Made by a program: the position numbers and the translations under genes. Of a stretch of DNA of 34,242 nt, positions 27,799 to 34,242 are shown piece after piece (position 1 is the first letter of the stretch; each line of letters starts with the position of its first letter). The notes beneath the pieces were generated by a model. It had not been told where the DNA came from, did not search any database, and saw nothing but the letters and a program-made list of their open reading frames with translations. The stretch is from the NCBI RefSeq assembly GCF_000190375.1, contig NZ_AEWG01000087.1, positions 1 to 34,242 on the forward strand, written 5' to 3'. Source of the DNA: Rubrivivax benzoatilyticus JA2 = ATCC BAA-35. Its GTDB lineage: Bacteria > Pseudomonadota > Gammaproteobacteria > Burkholderiales > Burkholderiaceae_C.

Positions 27799-29352
27799 TC
27801 AAGAGGCCGAGATCAAACGTTCTGCGAGCGACTGCACACGCTGCTCGACGGCGGCGTCCATCGTGATCGTCCGGCCCCACTCGCGCCTGGTCTCGCCGGG
27901 CCACTTGTTGGTCGCGTCCAGGCCCATCTTGCCGCCCAGGCCGCTGACCGGCGACGCGAAATCCAGGTAGTCGATCGGCGTCTCGGAGACCAGCGTCGTG
28001 TCGCGCACCGGGTCCATGCGCGTGGTGATCGCCCAGATGACTTCGCGCCACTCGCGGATGTTCACGTCCTCGTCGGTGACGACGATGAACTTGGTGTACA
28101 TGAACTGGCGCAGGAAGCTCCACAGCCCGAACATCACGCGCTTGGCGTGGCCGGGGTAGGCCTTGCGGATCGAGATCACCGCCATGCGATAGCTGCAGCC
28201 CTCGGGCGGCAGGTAGAAGTCGACGATCTCCGGAAACTGCTTCTGCAGGATCGGCACGAAGACCTCGTTCAGCGCCACGCCCAGCACCGCCGGCTCGTCG
28301 GGCGGCTTGCCGGTGTAGGTGGAGTGGTAGATCGGGTCGCGGCGGTGCGTGATGCGGTCGACCTGGAACACCGGGAACCAGTCCTGCTCGTTGTAGTAGC
28401 CGGTGTGGTCGCCGAACGGGCCTTCCAGCGCATGCAGGTAGCCGCCGCGCTCGCACAGCTTGACGCCGCGGTCGGACTCGCCGCTGAAGCCGGCCGGCGC
28501 CGGCGGGATGTGACCTTCGAGCACGATCTCGGCGCTGGCCGGCACCTGCAGCGCGCGGCCTTCGCCGACGCCGGATTCGACGAGCTCGGTGCGGCTGCCG
28601 CGCAGCAGGCCGGCGAACTGGTATTCGGACAGGCTGTCGGGCACCGGCGTCACGGCGCCGAGGATGGTCGCCGGGTCGGCGCCGAGTGCCACCGCGATCG
28701 GGAAGGGCTTGCCGGGGTTGGCGAGCGCGAACTCGCGGAAGTCCAGCGCGCCGCCGCGGTGCGCCAGCCAGCGCATGATCAGCTGGTTGCGGCCGATCAA
28801 CTGCTGACGGTAGATGCCCAGGTTCTGGCGCTGGCGCGGGTTGGCCACGGCCTGCGGGCCGCGCGTGACGACGAGGCCCCAGGTCAGCAGCGGGCCGGCG
28901 TCGCCGGGCCAGCAGGTCTGGATCGGCAGGCGGCCGAGGTCGACGTCCGGGCCTTCGAGCACCACCTCCTGGCAGGGCGCGCTGCGCTGCAGCGCGGGCT
29001 TCATGTCCCACAGCGCCTTGGCCATCGACAGCAGCTTGCCGGCGTCCTTCAGGCCCTTGGGCGGCTCGGGCTCCTTGAGACCGGCCAGCAGCCGGCCGAC
29101 CTCGCGCAGCTCGGCGGTCGACGAGGCCCCCATGCCGAGGGCGACACGTTGGGGGGTGCCGAACAGATTGATCAGCACCGGGATCGAGAACCCGGTCGGG
29201 TTGCGGCACAGCACGGCCGGCCCGCCGGCACGCAGCAGCTTGTCGCCCAGCGCGGTCATCTCGAGCACCGGGGACACCGGATCGGTGATGGTGCGCAACT
29301 CGCCGCGGGCTTCGAGCTGGGTGATGAAGTCCCGCAAGTCTCGGTAGTTCAT
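27799..29352 (-). CDS. ubiD: 3-octaprenyl-4-hydroxybenzoate decarboxylase (prenylated-FMN UbiD)
   Basis: 517 aa from ATG 29352. It decarboxylates the polyprenyl-hydroxybenzoate intermediate in ubiquinone synthesis, using prenylated FMN made by UbiX. Recognisable UbiD segments are [92 protein letters not shown], and the C-terminal [18 protein letters not shown]. Length is normal. No ubiX gene lies in this window. Upstream, two direct repeats and a divergent promoter region suggest regulation shared with the transglycosylase gene. Confidence 0.96.
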   Translation of the reverse strand: MNYRDLRDFITQLEARGELRTITDPVSPVLEMTALGDKLLRAGGPAVLCRNPTGFSIPVLINLFGTPQRVALGMGASSTAELREVGRLLAGLKEPEPPKGLKDAGKLLSMAKALWDMKPALQRSAPCQEVVLEGPDVDLGRLPIQTCWPGDAGPLLTWGLVVTRGPQAVANPRQRQNLGIYRQQLIGRNQLIMRWLAHRGGALDFREFALANPGKPFPIAVALGADPATILGAVTPVPDSLSEYQFAGLLRGSRTELVESGVGEGRALQVPASAEIVLEGHIPPAPAGFSGESDRGVKLCERGGYLHALEGPFGDHTGYYNEQDWFPVFQVDRITHRRDPIYHSTYTGKPPDEPAVLGVALNEVFVPILQKQFPEIVDFYLPPEGCSYRMAVISIRKAYPGHAKRVMFGLWSFLRQFMYTKFIVVTDEDVNIREWREVIWAITTRMDPVRDTTLVSETPIDYLDFASPVSGLGGKMGLDATNKWPGETRREWGRTITMDAAVEQRVQSLAERLISAS

Positions 29353-29359
29353 TCTCTAT

Positions 29360-29404
29360 GGATATAAGAGACGGCTTTCATATTCTTGACCGGATATGAG
29401 AGCC
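29360..29404. promoter_or_regulatory. Paired direct repeats in the ubiD 5' region
   Basis: GGATATAAGAGAC (29360-29372) and GGATATGAGAGCC (29392-29404) are direct repeats offset by 32 bp, three helical turns, placing them on the same DNA face. They lie between ubiD and the divergent transglycosylase gene and overlap the plus-strand promoter. They look like operator half-sites for an unidentified regulator. Confidence 0.45.
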
Positions 29405-29414
29405 TTCCTAAAAT
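29386..29414 (+). promoter_or_regulatory. Strong sigma-70-type promoter for the transglycosylase gene
   Basis: TTGACC (29386-29391), a 17-bp spacer, and TAAAAT (29409-29414): each hexamer has one mismatch to consensus at optimal spacing. An inverted repeat CTTCC/GGAAG (29404-29408 and 29418-29422) frames the -10, a possible operator. The coding start is about 195 nt downstream, leaving a long leader. Confidence 0.6.
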
Positions 29415-29616
29415 TTCGGAAGCCCTGGATCTGGATCAGGGCAGACCCGTACCGTCCTCAGCGTAATCACCTGGACGGTCGCTGAAGTCCCGCTCCGCGC
29501 GGCCCGTTCGTCGGTCGCTTGCGGTAGTCGGTCGATTATCGCCGTCACCCCGCCCCAGCGCCCCCTTGGCGCCGCGGCCCTGGGGCCTAGAGGACGGCGC
29601 TTGGAAGAGGGATGCG

Positions 29617-30486
29617 ATGAAAGCCATTGCCGTGCTGCGCAGCGCGCAGCAAGCCACGGGGCGCTCGCTGACGGTATTCGCACGTGACGTCGGTCACGGC
29701 CTGCTCGAGATCGGGCACAACACCCTGGCCGTGGTCGGCCTGGCGGTGGTGGCGGTGCTCGTCTTCGTGGCTGGCCGGGAGGACCTGCGTCAGCAGGCCG
29801 AGACCCTGGCCTTCGAGTGGCTGCAGACGCGCCATGAAGTGCGCGCCGCGGCCATCGCGGACGCCGAACTGGTGCCGTCCGAGCCGCTGGCCGTGACGCG
29901 TGCGACCGCAGCCGACCCGAACGGCCTGACCGACCAGCAGGCCGCCGTCGCGAGCTGGATCTCGCGCCGCTACAAGGTGGCGCCGGAGCCGATCAGCGCG
30001 CTGGTGCAGGAAGCCTGGACCATCGGCCAGCGCGCCGGCCTGGACCCGACGCTGATCCTGGCCATCATGGCCGTCGAGTCGAGCTTCAACCCGTTCGCGC
30101 AGAGCCCGGTCGGCGCCCAGGGCCTGATGCAGGTGATGACCCGCATCCACGACGACAAGTACCAGGCTTTCGGCGGCACCCACGCCGCGTTCGACCCGAT
30201 CAGCAACCTGCGGGTCGGCGTGCAGGTGCTCAAGGAGTGCATCACGCGCGCCGGCGGCCTGCAGCAGGGCCTGAAGCACTACGTCGGCGCCGCGCTGCTG
30301 GATAGCGACGGCGGCTACGTCGACCGCGTGATGACCGAGCAGGACTACCTCAAGCGCGTGGCCGCGGGCAACCGCGTGTCGATCAACGCGCCGATCACGG
30401 TGCCGCGCGACGCCGCGCCGATGCCGCTGCCGGCCGCGCCCCCGGCGCCGCCGCGCGCCGAACAGCTGGCGATGCTGCGCCCCTGA
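29617..30486 (+). CDS. Membrane-anchored lytic transglycosylase (SLT domain)
   Basis: 289 aa from ATG 29617, which follows GAGG by 6 nt; an ATG at 29612 gives only a two-codon frame. A transmembrane helix (LAVVGLAVVAVLVFVAG, about 36-53) anchors it. A linker leads to an SLT/transglycosylase domain (about 120-240) with LDPTLILAIMAVESSFNPFAQSP, in which Glu154 is the catalytic acid, then GAQGLMQVM and NLRVGVQVLKECI. It should cleave the MurNAc-GlcNAc bond in peptidoglycan to leave anhydromuramic acid. The tail is Pro/Ala-rich. A strong promoter lies about 200 bp upstream. The riboswitch-controlled glyA follows. Confidence 0.92.
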   Translation: MKAIAVLRSAQQATGRSLTVFARDVGHGLLEIGHNTLAVVGLAVVAVLVFVAGREDLRQQAETLAFEWLQTRHEVRAAAIADAELVPSEPLAVTRATAADPNGLTDQQAAVASWISRRYKVAPEPISALVQEAWTIGQRAGLDPTLILAIMAVESSFNPFAQSPVGAQGLMQVMTRIHDDKYQAFGGTHAAFDPISNLRVGVQVLKECITRAGGLQQGLKHYVGAALLDSDGGYVDRVMTEQDYLKRVAAGNRVSINAPITVPRDAAPMPLPAAPPAPPRAEQLAMLRP

Positions 30487-30544
30487 GCGCCGGCGTTTGA
30501 CCTCGCCACGGCGGCGGCCCCGGCCGCTGCCGTTACACTCCGCG

Positions 30545-30656
30545 TCCTGCGCGACTGGCGATGAGGGGCCGCAACTGCCGGCCCCGAGGTGGACTGACCA
30601 CCGGGAAGCGCAGGCCGGCCCACCGCCGGCGTCAGCCGTTCGCCTGGGCAGCCCTC
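30545..30656 (+). promoter_or_regulatory. ZTP (pfl) riboswitch upstream of glyA
   Basis: Conserved blocks of the pfl motif are present in order: GCGCGACTGGCG (30549-30560), a GGGGCC/GGCCCC stem, GTGGACTGACCACCGGGAAG (30589-30608), a variable stem, and GCCGTTCGCCTGGGCA (30635-30650). This RNA class binds the purine intermediate ZMP/ZTP and turns on folate one-carbon genes such as glyA. A hairpin CGCTCCG-CCG-CGGGGCG follows (about 30663-30679) without a U-tract, so control may be at translation or by Rho. A TACACT (30534-30539) just upstream may be the -10 box. Confidence 0.85.
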
Positions 30657-30710
30657 GACGACGCTCCGCCGCGGGGCGCTCGATGGCCCTTCACTCCGAA
30701 GAGGACTGCC

Positions 30711-31961
30711 GTGTTCGACCGTACCCAATCCACGCTCGCCAACGTCGACCCTGAAATCTGGGCGACCATCCAGGACGAGAACCGCCGCCAGGAAGAGCAC
30801 ATCGAGCTCATCGCGTCGGAGAACTACACCAGCCCCGCGGTGATGGCCGCGCAAGGCTCGCAGCTCACCAACAAGTACGCCGAGGGCTACCCCGGCAAGC
30901 GCTACTACGGCGGCTGCGAACACGTCGACGTCGTCGAGCAGCTCGCGATCGACCGCGTCAAGCAGCTCTTCGGCGCCAACTTCGCCAACGTGCAGCCCAA
31001 CTCGGGCTCGCAGGCCAACCAGGCCGTGTTCTTCGGCCTGCTCGAGCCCGGCGACACGATCATGGGCATGAGCCTGTCCGAAGGCGGCCACCTGACGCAC
31101 GGCATGCCGCTGAACATGAGCGGCAAGTGGTTCAAGGTCGTCAGCTACGGCCTCGACGCCAACGAAGCCATCGACTACGACGCGATGGAACGCCTGGCGC
31201 ACGAGCACAAGCCGAAGCTGATCATCGCCGGCGCCTCGGCCTACAGCCTGCGCATCGACTTCGAACGTTTCGCCAAGGTGGCCAAGGCCATCGGCGCGTA
31301 CTTCATGGTCGACATGGCGCACTACGCCGGCCTCGTCGCCGCGGGCGTCTACCCGAACCCGGTGCCGCATGCCGACGTCGTCACGTCCACCACGCACAAG
31401 AGCCTGCGTGGCCCGCGCGGCGGCATCATCCTGATGAACGACGAGGCGATCGCCAAGAAGATCAACAGCGCGATCTTCCCGGGCATCCAGGGCGGCCCGC
31501 TGATGCACGTCATCGCCGGCAAGGCCGTGGCCTTCAAGGAAGCGCTGGCGCCCGAGTTCAAGGCCTACCAGCAGCAGGTGGCGGCCAACGCCAAGGTGCT
31601 GGCCGAGACGCTGATCTCGCGCGGCCTGCGCATCGTCAGCGGCGGCACCGAGAGCCACGTGATGCTCGTCGACCTGCGCCCCAAGGGCCTGACCGGCAAG
31701 GAAGCCGAGGCGCTGCTGGGCAAGGCCCACATGACCTGCAACAAGAACGGCATCCCGAACGACCCGCAGAAGCCGATGGTCACCAGCGGCATCCGCCTGG
31801 GCACGCCGGCGATGACGACACGCGGCTTCAAGGAAGACGAGGTGCGCCGCACCGCGCACCTGATCGCCGACGTGCTCGACAACCCGCACGACGAGGCGAA
31901 CATCGCCGCGGTGCGCGAGAAGGTCGCGGCGCTGACGCGCGACTTCCCGGTCTACCGCTGA
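30711..31961 (+). CDS. glyA: Serine hydroxymethyltransferase
   Basis: 416 aa from GTG 30711, 6 nt after GAGG. This PLP enzyme interconverts serine and glycine with tetrahydrofolate and is the main source of one-carbon units. Motifs are [65 protein letters not shown] as the PLP-site region, and [14 protein letters not shown] with Lys230 as the Schiff-base lysine. Length is normal. It is controlled by the ZTP riboswitch just upstream, and nrdR follows 16 bp downstream, probably in the same operon. Confidence 0.98.
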   Translation: MFDRTQSTLANVDPEIWATIQDENRRQEEHIELIASENYTSPAVMAAQGSQLTNKYAEGYPGKRYYGGCEHVDVVEQLAIDRVKQLFGANFANVQPNSGSQANQAVFFGLLEPGDTIMGMSLSEGGHLTHGMPLNMSGKWFKVVSYGLDANEAIDYDAMERLAHEHKPKLIIAGASAYSLRIDFERFAKVAKAIGAYFMVDMAHYAGLVAAGVYPNPVPHADVVTSTTHKSLRGPRGGIILMNDEAIAKKINSAIFPGIQGGPLMHVIAGKAVAFKEALAPEFKAYQQQVAANAKVLAETLISRGLRIVSGGTESHVMLVDLRPKGLTGKEAEALLGKAHMTCNKNGIPNDPQKPMVTSGIRLGTPAMTTRGFKEDEVRRTAHLIADVLDNPHDEANIAAVREKVAALTRDFPVYR

Positions 31962-31977
31962 TCGGGAGCGGCGGCGC

Positions 31978-32421
31978 ATGCGTTGTCCGTACTGCGCCCA
32001 CGGCGAGACTCAGGTCGTCGAGACCCGCGAGTCCGACGAGGGCGGCGTCGTGCGCCGGCGCCGCCGCTGCCTGAAGTGCGAGAAGCGCTTCACAACCTAC
32101 GAACGCGCCGAGGTCGCGATGCCCGCCGTCGTCAAGAAAGACGGCGCGCGGGTCGAGTTCGACCCCGAGAAGCTGCGCGCGTCGATGCTGCTGGCGCTGC
32201 GCAAGCGCCCGGTCGGCGTCGAGAAGATCGACGCCGCGATCGAGCGCATCCAGGAGCAGCTCGTCGCCGGCGGCGCACGCGAGGTGCCGAGCACACGCGT
32301 CGGCGAGCTCGTGATGCGCGAGCTCGAGAAGCTGGACAAGGTGGCCTACGTGCGTTTTGCGTCGGTCTACCGCAGCTTCGAGGACGTCGACGAGTTCAGC
32401 CAGCTGATCCGCGACATCTGA
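31978..32421 (+). CDS. nrdR: Transcriptional repressor NrdR
   Basis: 147 aa from ATG 31978, preceded by GGGAG. An N-terminal zinc ribbon has Cys3, Cys6, Cys31 and Cys34 (RCPYC and RCLKC) with the RRRRR basic patch. An ATP-cone domain follows (about 49-139; [41 protein letters not shown]). NrdR senses ATP/dATP and represses ribonucleotide reductase genes by binding NrdR boxes. The glyA-nrdR order is common in beta- and gammaproteobacteria. Full length. Confidence 0.98.
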   Translation: MRCPYCAHGETQVVETRESDEGGVVRRRRRCLKCEKRFTTYERAEVAMPAVVKKDGARVEFDPEKLRASMLLALRKRPVGVEKIDAAIERIQEQLVAGGAREVPSTRVGELVMRELEKLDKVAYVRFASVYRSFEDVDEFSQLIRDI

Positions 32422-32430
32422 GCCGCTGAT

Positions 32431-32444
32431 CCCCCGCGCGGGGG
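32431..32444. terminator. Short GC hairpin after nrdR
   Basis: Perfect palindrome CCCCC-GCGC-GGGGG located 9 bp after the nrdR stop, with no T-tract. It may weakly terminate the glyA-nrdR transcript before the pilin genes begin. Confidence 0.35.
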
Positions 32445-32535
32445 CCGCCACCGGCGGGCGCCCCGCGAACCCGCCACGAGGGGAGCGCAGGCCGCGCCCC
32501 GTCTTCCTAGAGTGCCCCGGCACGGGAGGACGAGC

Positions 32536-33063
32536 ATGGCCGAGATCCGGGTTCCACGACCGCGCCGCAGGCGCGGGCTGACGCTGGTCGAGAGCGCCGT
32601 CACGCTGGCGCTGGCCGCGGTGGTCGTCGGCCTGGCGGTGCCGGGCTTCGCGGCAATCGGCGAGCGCGAGCGGCTGCGCGCCGTGGCCTCGGCGCTGCAG
32701 ACCGACATCGCGTTCGCACGCAGCCAGGCCGCCGCCCAGTCGCGCACGCTGCGGCTGGAGTTCGCCGGCCCGCGCTGCTGGCTGCTGCACGACGGCCCGG
32801 CCGGCTGCGGCTGCGGGCCTGGCGCCGCGGCCTGCCCGGGCCGGCTCGTGCTGCGCCAGGCCGATCTCGGCGCCGGCCACCCCGTCGAACTGCGCGCCAA
32901 CGTCGGCTCGATCCTCTTCGAGCCGACACGCGGCACCGTCACGCCGACGACCACGGTGCGGCTGTCGCTGCCGCAGGGGCCGCGGCTGCACCTCGTCGTC
33001 AACCTGATGGGCCGGGTGCGGCGCTGCTCGCCCGACGGCCTGCCGGGCGAAGCCGCCTGCTGA
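32536..33063 (+). CDS. GspH/FimT-type minor pseudopilin
   Basis: 175 aa from ATG 32536, 6 nt after GGGAGGA. Type III prepilin leader with cleavage after Gly14 (RRRRG|LTLVESAVTLALAAVVVGL), Glu at +5 and an N-terminal hydrophobic helix. A GspH-like C-terminal domain with several Cys residues follows (CGCGPGAAAC; final RRCSPDGLPGEAAC). It is likely a minor pilin that helps initiate or prime type IV pilus assembly at the inner membrane. It is the first of three consecutive pilin-like genes, about 90 bp before the PilE-like gene. Confidence 0.87.
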   Translation: MAEIRVPRPRRRRGLTLVESAVTLALAAVVVGLAVPGFAAIGERERLRAVASALQTDIAFARSQAAAQSRTLRLEFAGPRCWLLHDGPAGCGCGPGAAACPGRLVLRQADLGAGHPVELRANVGSILFEPTRGTVTPTTTVRLSLPQGPRLHLVVNLMGRVRRCSPDGLPGEAAC

Positions 33064-33154
33064 TCCCTTGAACCCGGGCCCCACTCCGCGACGAACGGCG
33101 GCGCCGCCGCGACGAACGGTTCGGCCGCGGACCACGCTGAAAATAATCTGCCGC

Positions 33155-33640
33155 ATGTCCAACCGGTCGCGTCGGTGTTCCGCGGTGGGGTCTGGCGGCG
33201 GCTTCACGCTCGTCGAGCTGGCGATCACGCTGGTGGTGCTGGGCGTGATCGGCGCGCTGGCGCTGCCCTCCTTCCTGGACAGCATCCGCAAGAGCCGGCG
33301 CTCCGATGCCTACGCCGCGGTCGCGGCGGTGCAGCAGGCGCAGGAGCGCTGGCGCAGCAACCACGCCGAATACGCCACCTCGCTCGCCGACCTCGGGCTG
33401 GGTGACGCCAGCGTCTCGGGCTACTACACGATCGAGATCGGCAGCTCGGCCGCGCCGGGCGACACGCTGGCCAGCGCCTACGTCGTCACCGCCCGCGGCC
33501 GCAGCGGCACCAGCCAGGCCGCCGACCCGCAGTGCCGCCACCTCAGCATGCGCCTGCGCGGCGGCAACCTCGAGTACGCCGGCTGCGGCAGCTGCGGCGA
33601 CTTCTCCTACGGCGTGGCCCACGCCTGCTGGCCCCGGTGA
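33155..33640 (+). CDS. PilE-like type IV minor pilin
   Basis: 161 aa from ATG 33155; no clear ribosome binding site is seen. The prepilin cleavage site follows Gly16 (GSGGG|FTLVELAITLVVLGVIGALALPSF), with Glu at +5. The soluble part has the PilE-type AYAAVAAVQQAQERWRSNHAEYATSLADLGL and a C-terminal disulfide-prone CGSCGDFSYG. It is probably a minor pilin of the PilE/ComP group rather than the major subunit, because it sits in a minor-pilin operon. It overlaps the next gene by one base (TGATG). Confidence 0.9.
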   Translation: MSNRSRRCSAVGSGGGFTLVELAITLVVLGVIGALALPSFLDSIRKSRRSDAYAAVAAVQQAQERWRSNHAEYATSLADLGLGDASVSGYYTIEIGSSAAPGDTLASAYVVTARGRSGTSQAADPQCRHLSMRLRGGNLEYAGCGSCGDFSYGVAHACWPR

Positions 33641-34236
33641 TGCGCGCCGCCTCGCCCCGGCCGCGCGGCCTGACGCTGATCGAGCTGATGCTCGCGATCG
33701 GCCTGCTGGGCGTGATGCTGGCGCTGGGCGCGCCGTCGCTGTTCGACTACATCCGCGTGCAGCGGCTCAAGAGCGTCAACGCGCAGCTCGGCACCGACGT
33801 GCAGTTCGCCCGCGGCCAGGCGGTGGCACACGGCCTGCGGTCCTTCGTGCTCTTCCCGGCGGCGGGCACGCCGGTGGCCTGCTACACGATCTACGAGCTG
33901 CGTCCCGGCGCCGACGCGAGCAAGCTCTATTGCGACTGCACCCGCGGCCCCGGCCTGGCCTGCCCGAACGCGGTGGCCATCGAGCTGCGCACCGTGGTGC
34001 TGCCGGCCGACGGCGGCGTGCGCTTCCAGCTGCCCGCCGGCGACCGCGGCTTCGGCTTCGACCCGCTGACCGGCGGCCTGCTGACGCACAGCCTCGACCT
34101 GCTGCCCCAGCCGCTGAACGCCTTCGTGCTCGACACCCTGCTCGACACCGAACGCTACCTGCGCACCACCGTCGGCCGCGCCGGCCGGCCGAGCGCCTGC
34201 GCCAGCCGGCCGGCGCTGGGGGCCTCGCCGTGCTGA
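33640..34236 (+). CDS. fimT: GspH/FimT-type minor pilin
   Basis: 198 aa from ATG 33640. Cleavage follows Gly10 (SPRPRG|LTLIELMLAIGLLGVMLALG), with Glu at +5. The GspH-like body has SVNAQLGTDVQFARGQAVAHGL, typical of FimT/GspH proteins. A Cys-rich loop (YCDCTRGPGLAC) is present. It is translationally coupled to the PilE-like gene. In Burkholderiales such genes precede pilV, pilW, pilX and pilY1, which presumably continue beyond the window. Confidence 0.88.
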   Translation: MRAASPRPRGLTLIELMLAIGLLGVMLALGAPSLFDYIRVQRLKSVNAQLGTDVQFARGQAVAHGLRSFVLFPAAGTPVACYTIYELRPGADASKLYCDCTRGPGLACPNAVAIELRTVVLPADGGVRFQLPAGDRGFGFDPLTGGLLTHSLDLLPQPLNAFVLDTLLDTERYLRTTVGRAGRPSACASRPALGASPC

Positions 34237-34242
34237 GCCGCC
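34230..34242 (+). CDS. Possible start of the next pilin-operon gene (truncated by window)
   Basis: GTG at 34230 overlaps the fimT-like stop region and opens a frame (V/M-L-S-R) running off the window. The overlap style matches the other gene junctions in this operon, and a PilV-like protein would be expected here. Only four codons are visible. Confidence 0.25.

Overview
The window is very GC-rich chromosomal DNA from a betaproteobacterium of the order Burkholderiales. The gene set and neighbourhoods (glnS, ubiD, glyA-nrdR followed by minor pilin genes, bluB, an OlsB-type acyltransferase, YgiQ) fit the Rubrivivax/Leptothrix/Roseateles group. This placement is inferred from gene content and protein style, not from a marker comparison.

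Layout. 1-8.9 kb is core genome: a gene fragment, a palindromic intergenic repeat, glnS, a DUF3016/FKBP reading frame, yedI, an HDOD signalling protein, an orphan ParA-like ATPase, a class V aminotransferase and a hemerythrin-GGDEF diguanylate cyclase. About 9.28-15.56 kb is a visibly AT-richer island that reads as an integron cassette array on the minus strand. It has an attI-like site (15501-15559), then five cassettes: a 114-aa unknown; a trypsin-like protease with a SEC-C tail; a ClpP/SppA-clan SDH-type protease; a stand-alone RES-domain protein; and two overlapping GNAT acetyltransferases. attC-like hairpins separate them. No integron integrase is present; only a plausible start codon with ribosome binding site remains where intI should begin. 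An IS110-family element of the IS1111 subgroup (about 11345-12930) lies on the opposite strand inside the attC between cassettes 3 and 4. It carries a roughly 450-nt non-coding 3' region where IS1111 elements encode their guide (seek/bridge) RNA.

16-24.7 kb is core again: ygiQ, a small membrane protein, an ABC exporter, a GMC oxidoreductase translationally coupled to a luciferase-like monooxygenase, and a BluB protein fused to a half SUMT-like domain. 24.9-27.3 kb holds a Tat-exported metallophosphoesterase divergent from an olsB-like ornithine-lipid acyltransferase gene; 11-bp repeats resembling a Pho box lie between them, suggesting a phosphate-starvation module. 27.3-29.6 kb has ubiD, a candidate small RNA downstream of it, and a repeat-rich control region upstream. 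29.6-34.2 kb has a lytic transglycosylase, a ZTP (pfl) riboswitch ahead of glyA, nrdR, and the start of a type IV pilus minor-pilin operon that runs off the right edge.

The most unusual content is the integrase-less cassette array with its attC-targeting IS. Next come the SUMT-BluB fusion, the in-frame DUF3016-FKBP junction at a C6 tract, and several intergenic regulatory or repeat structures.
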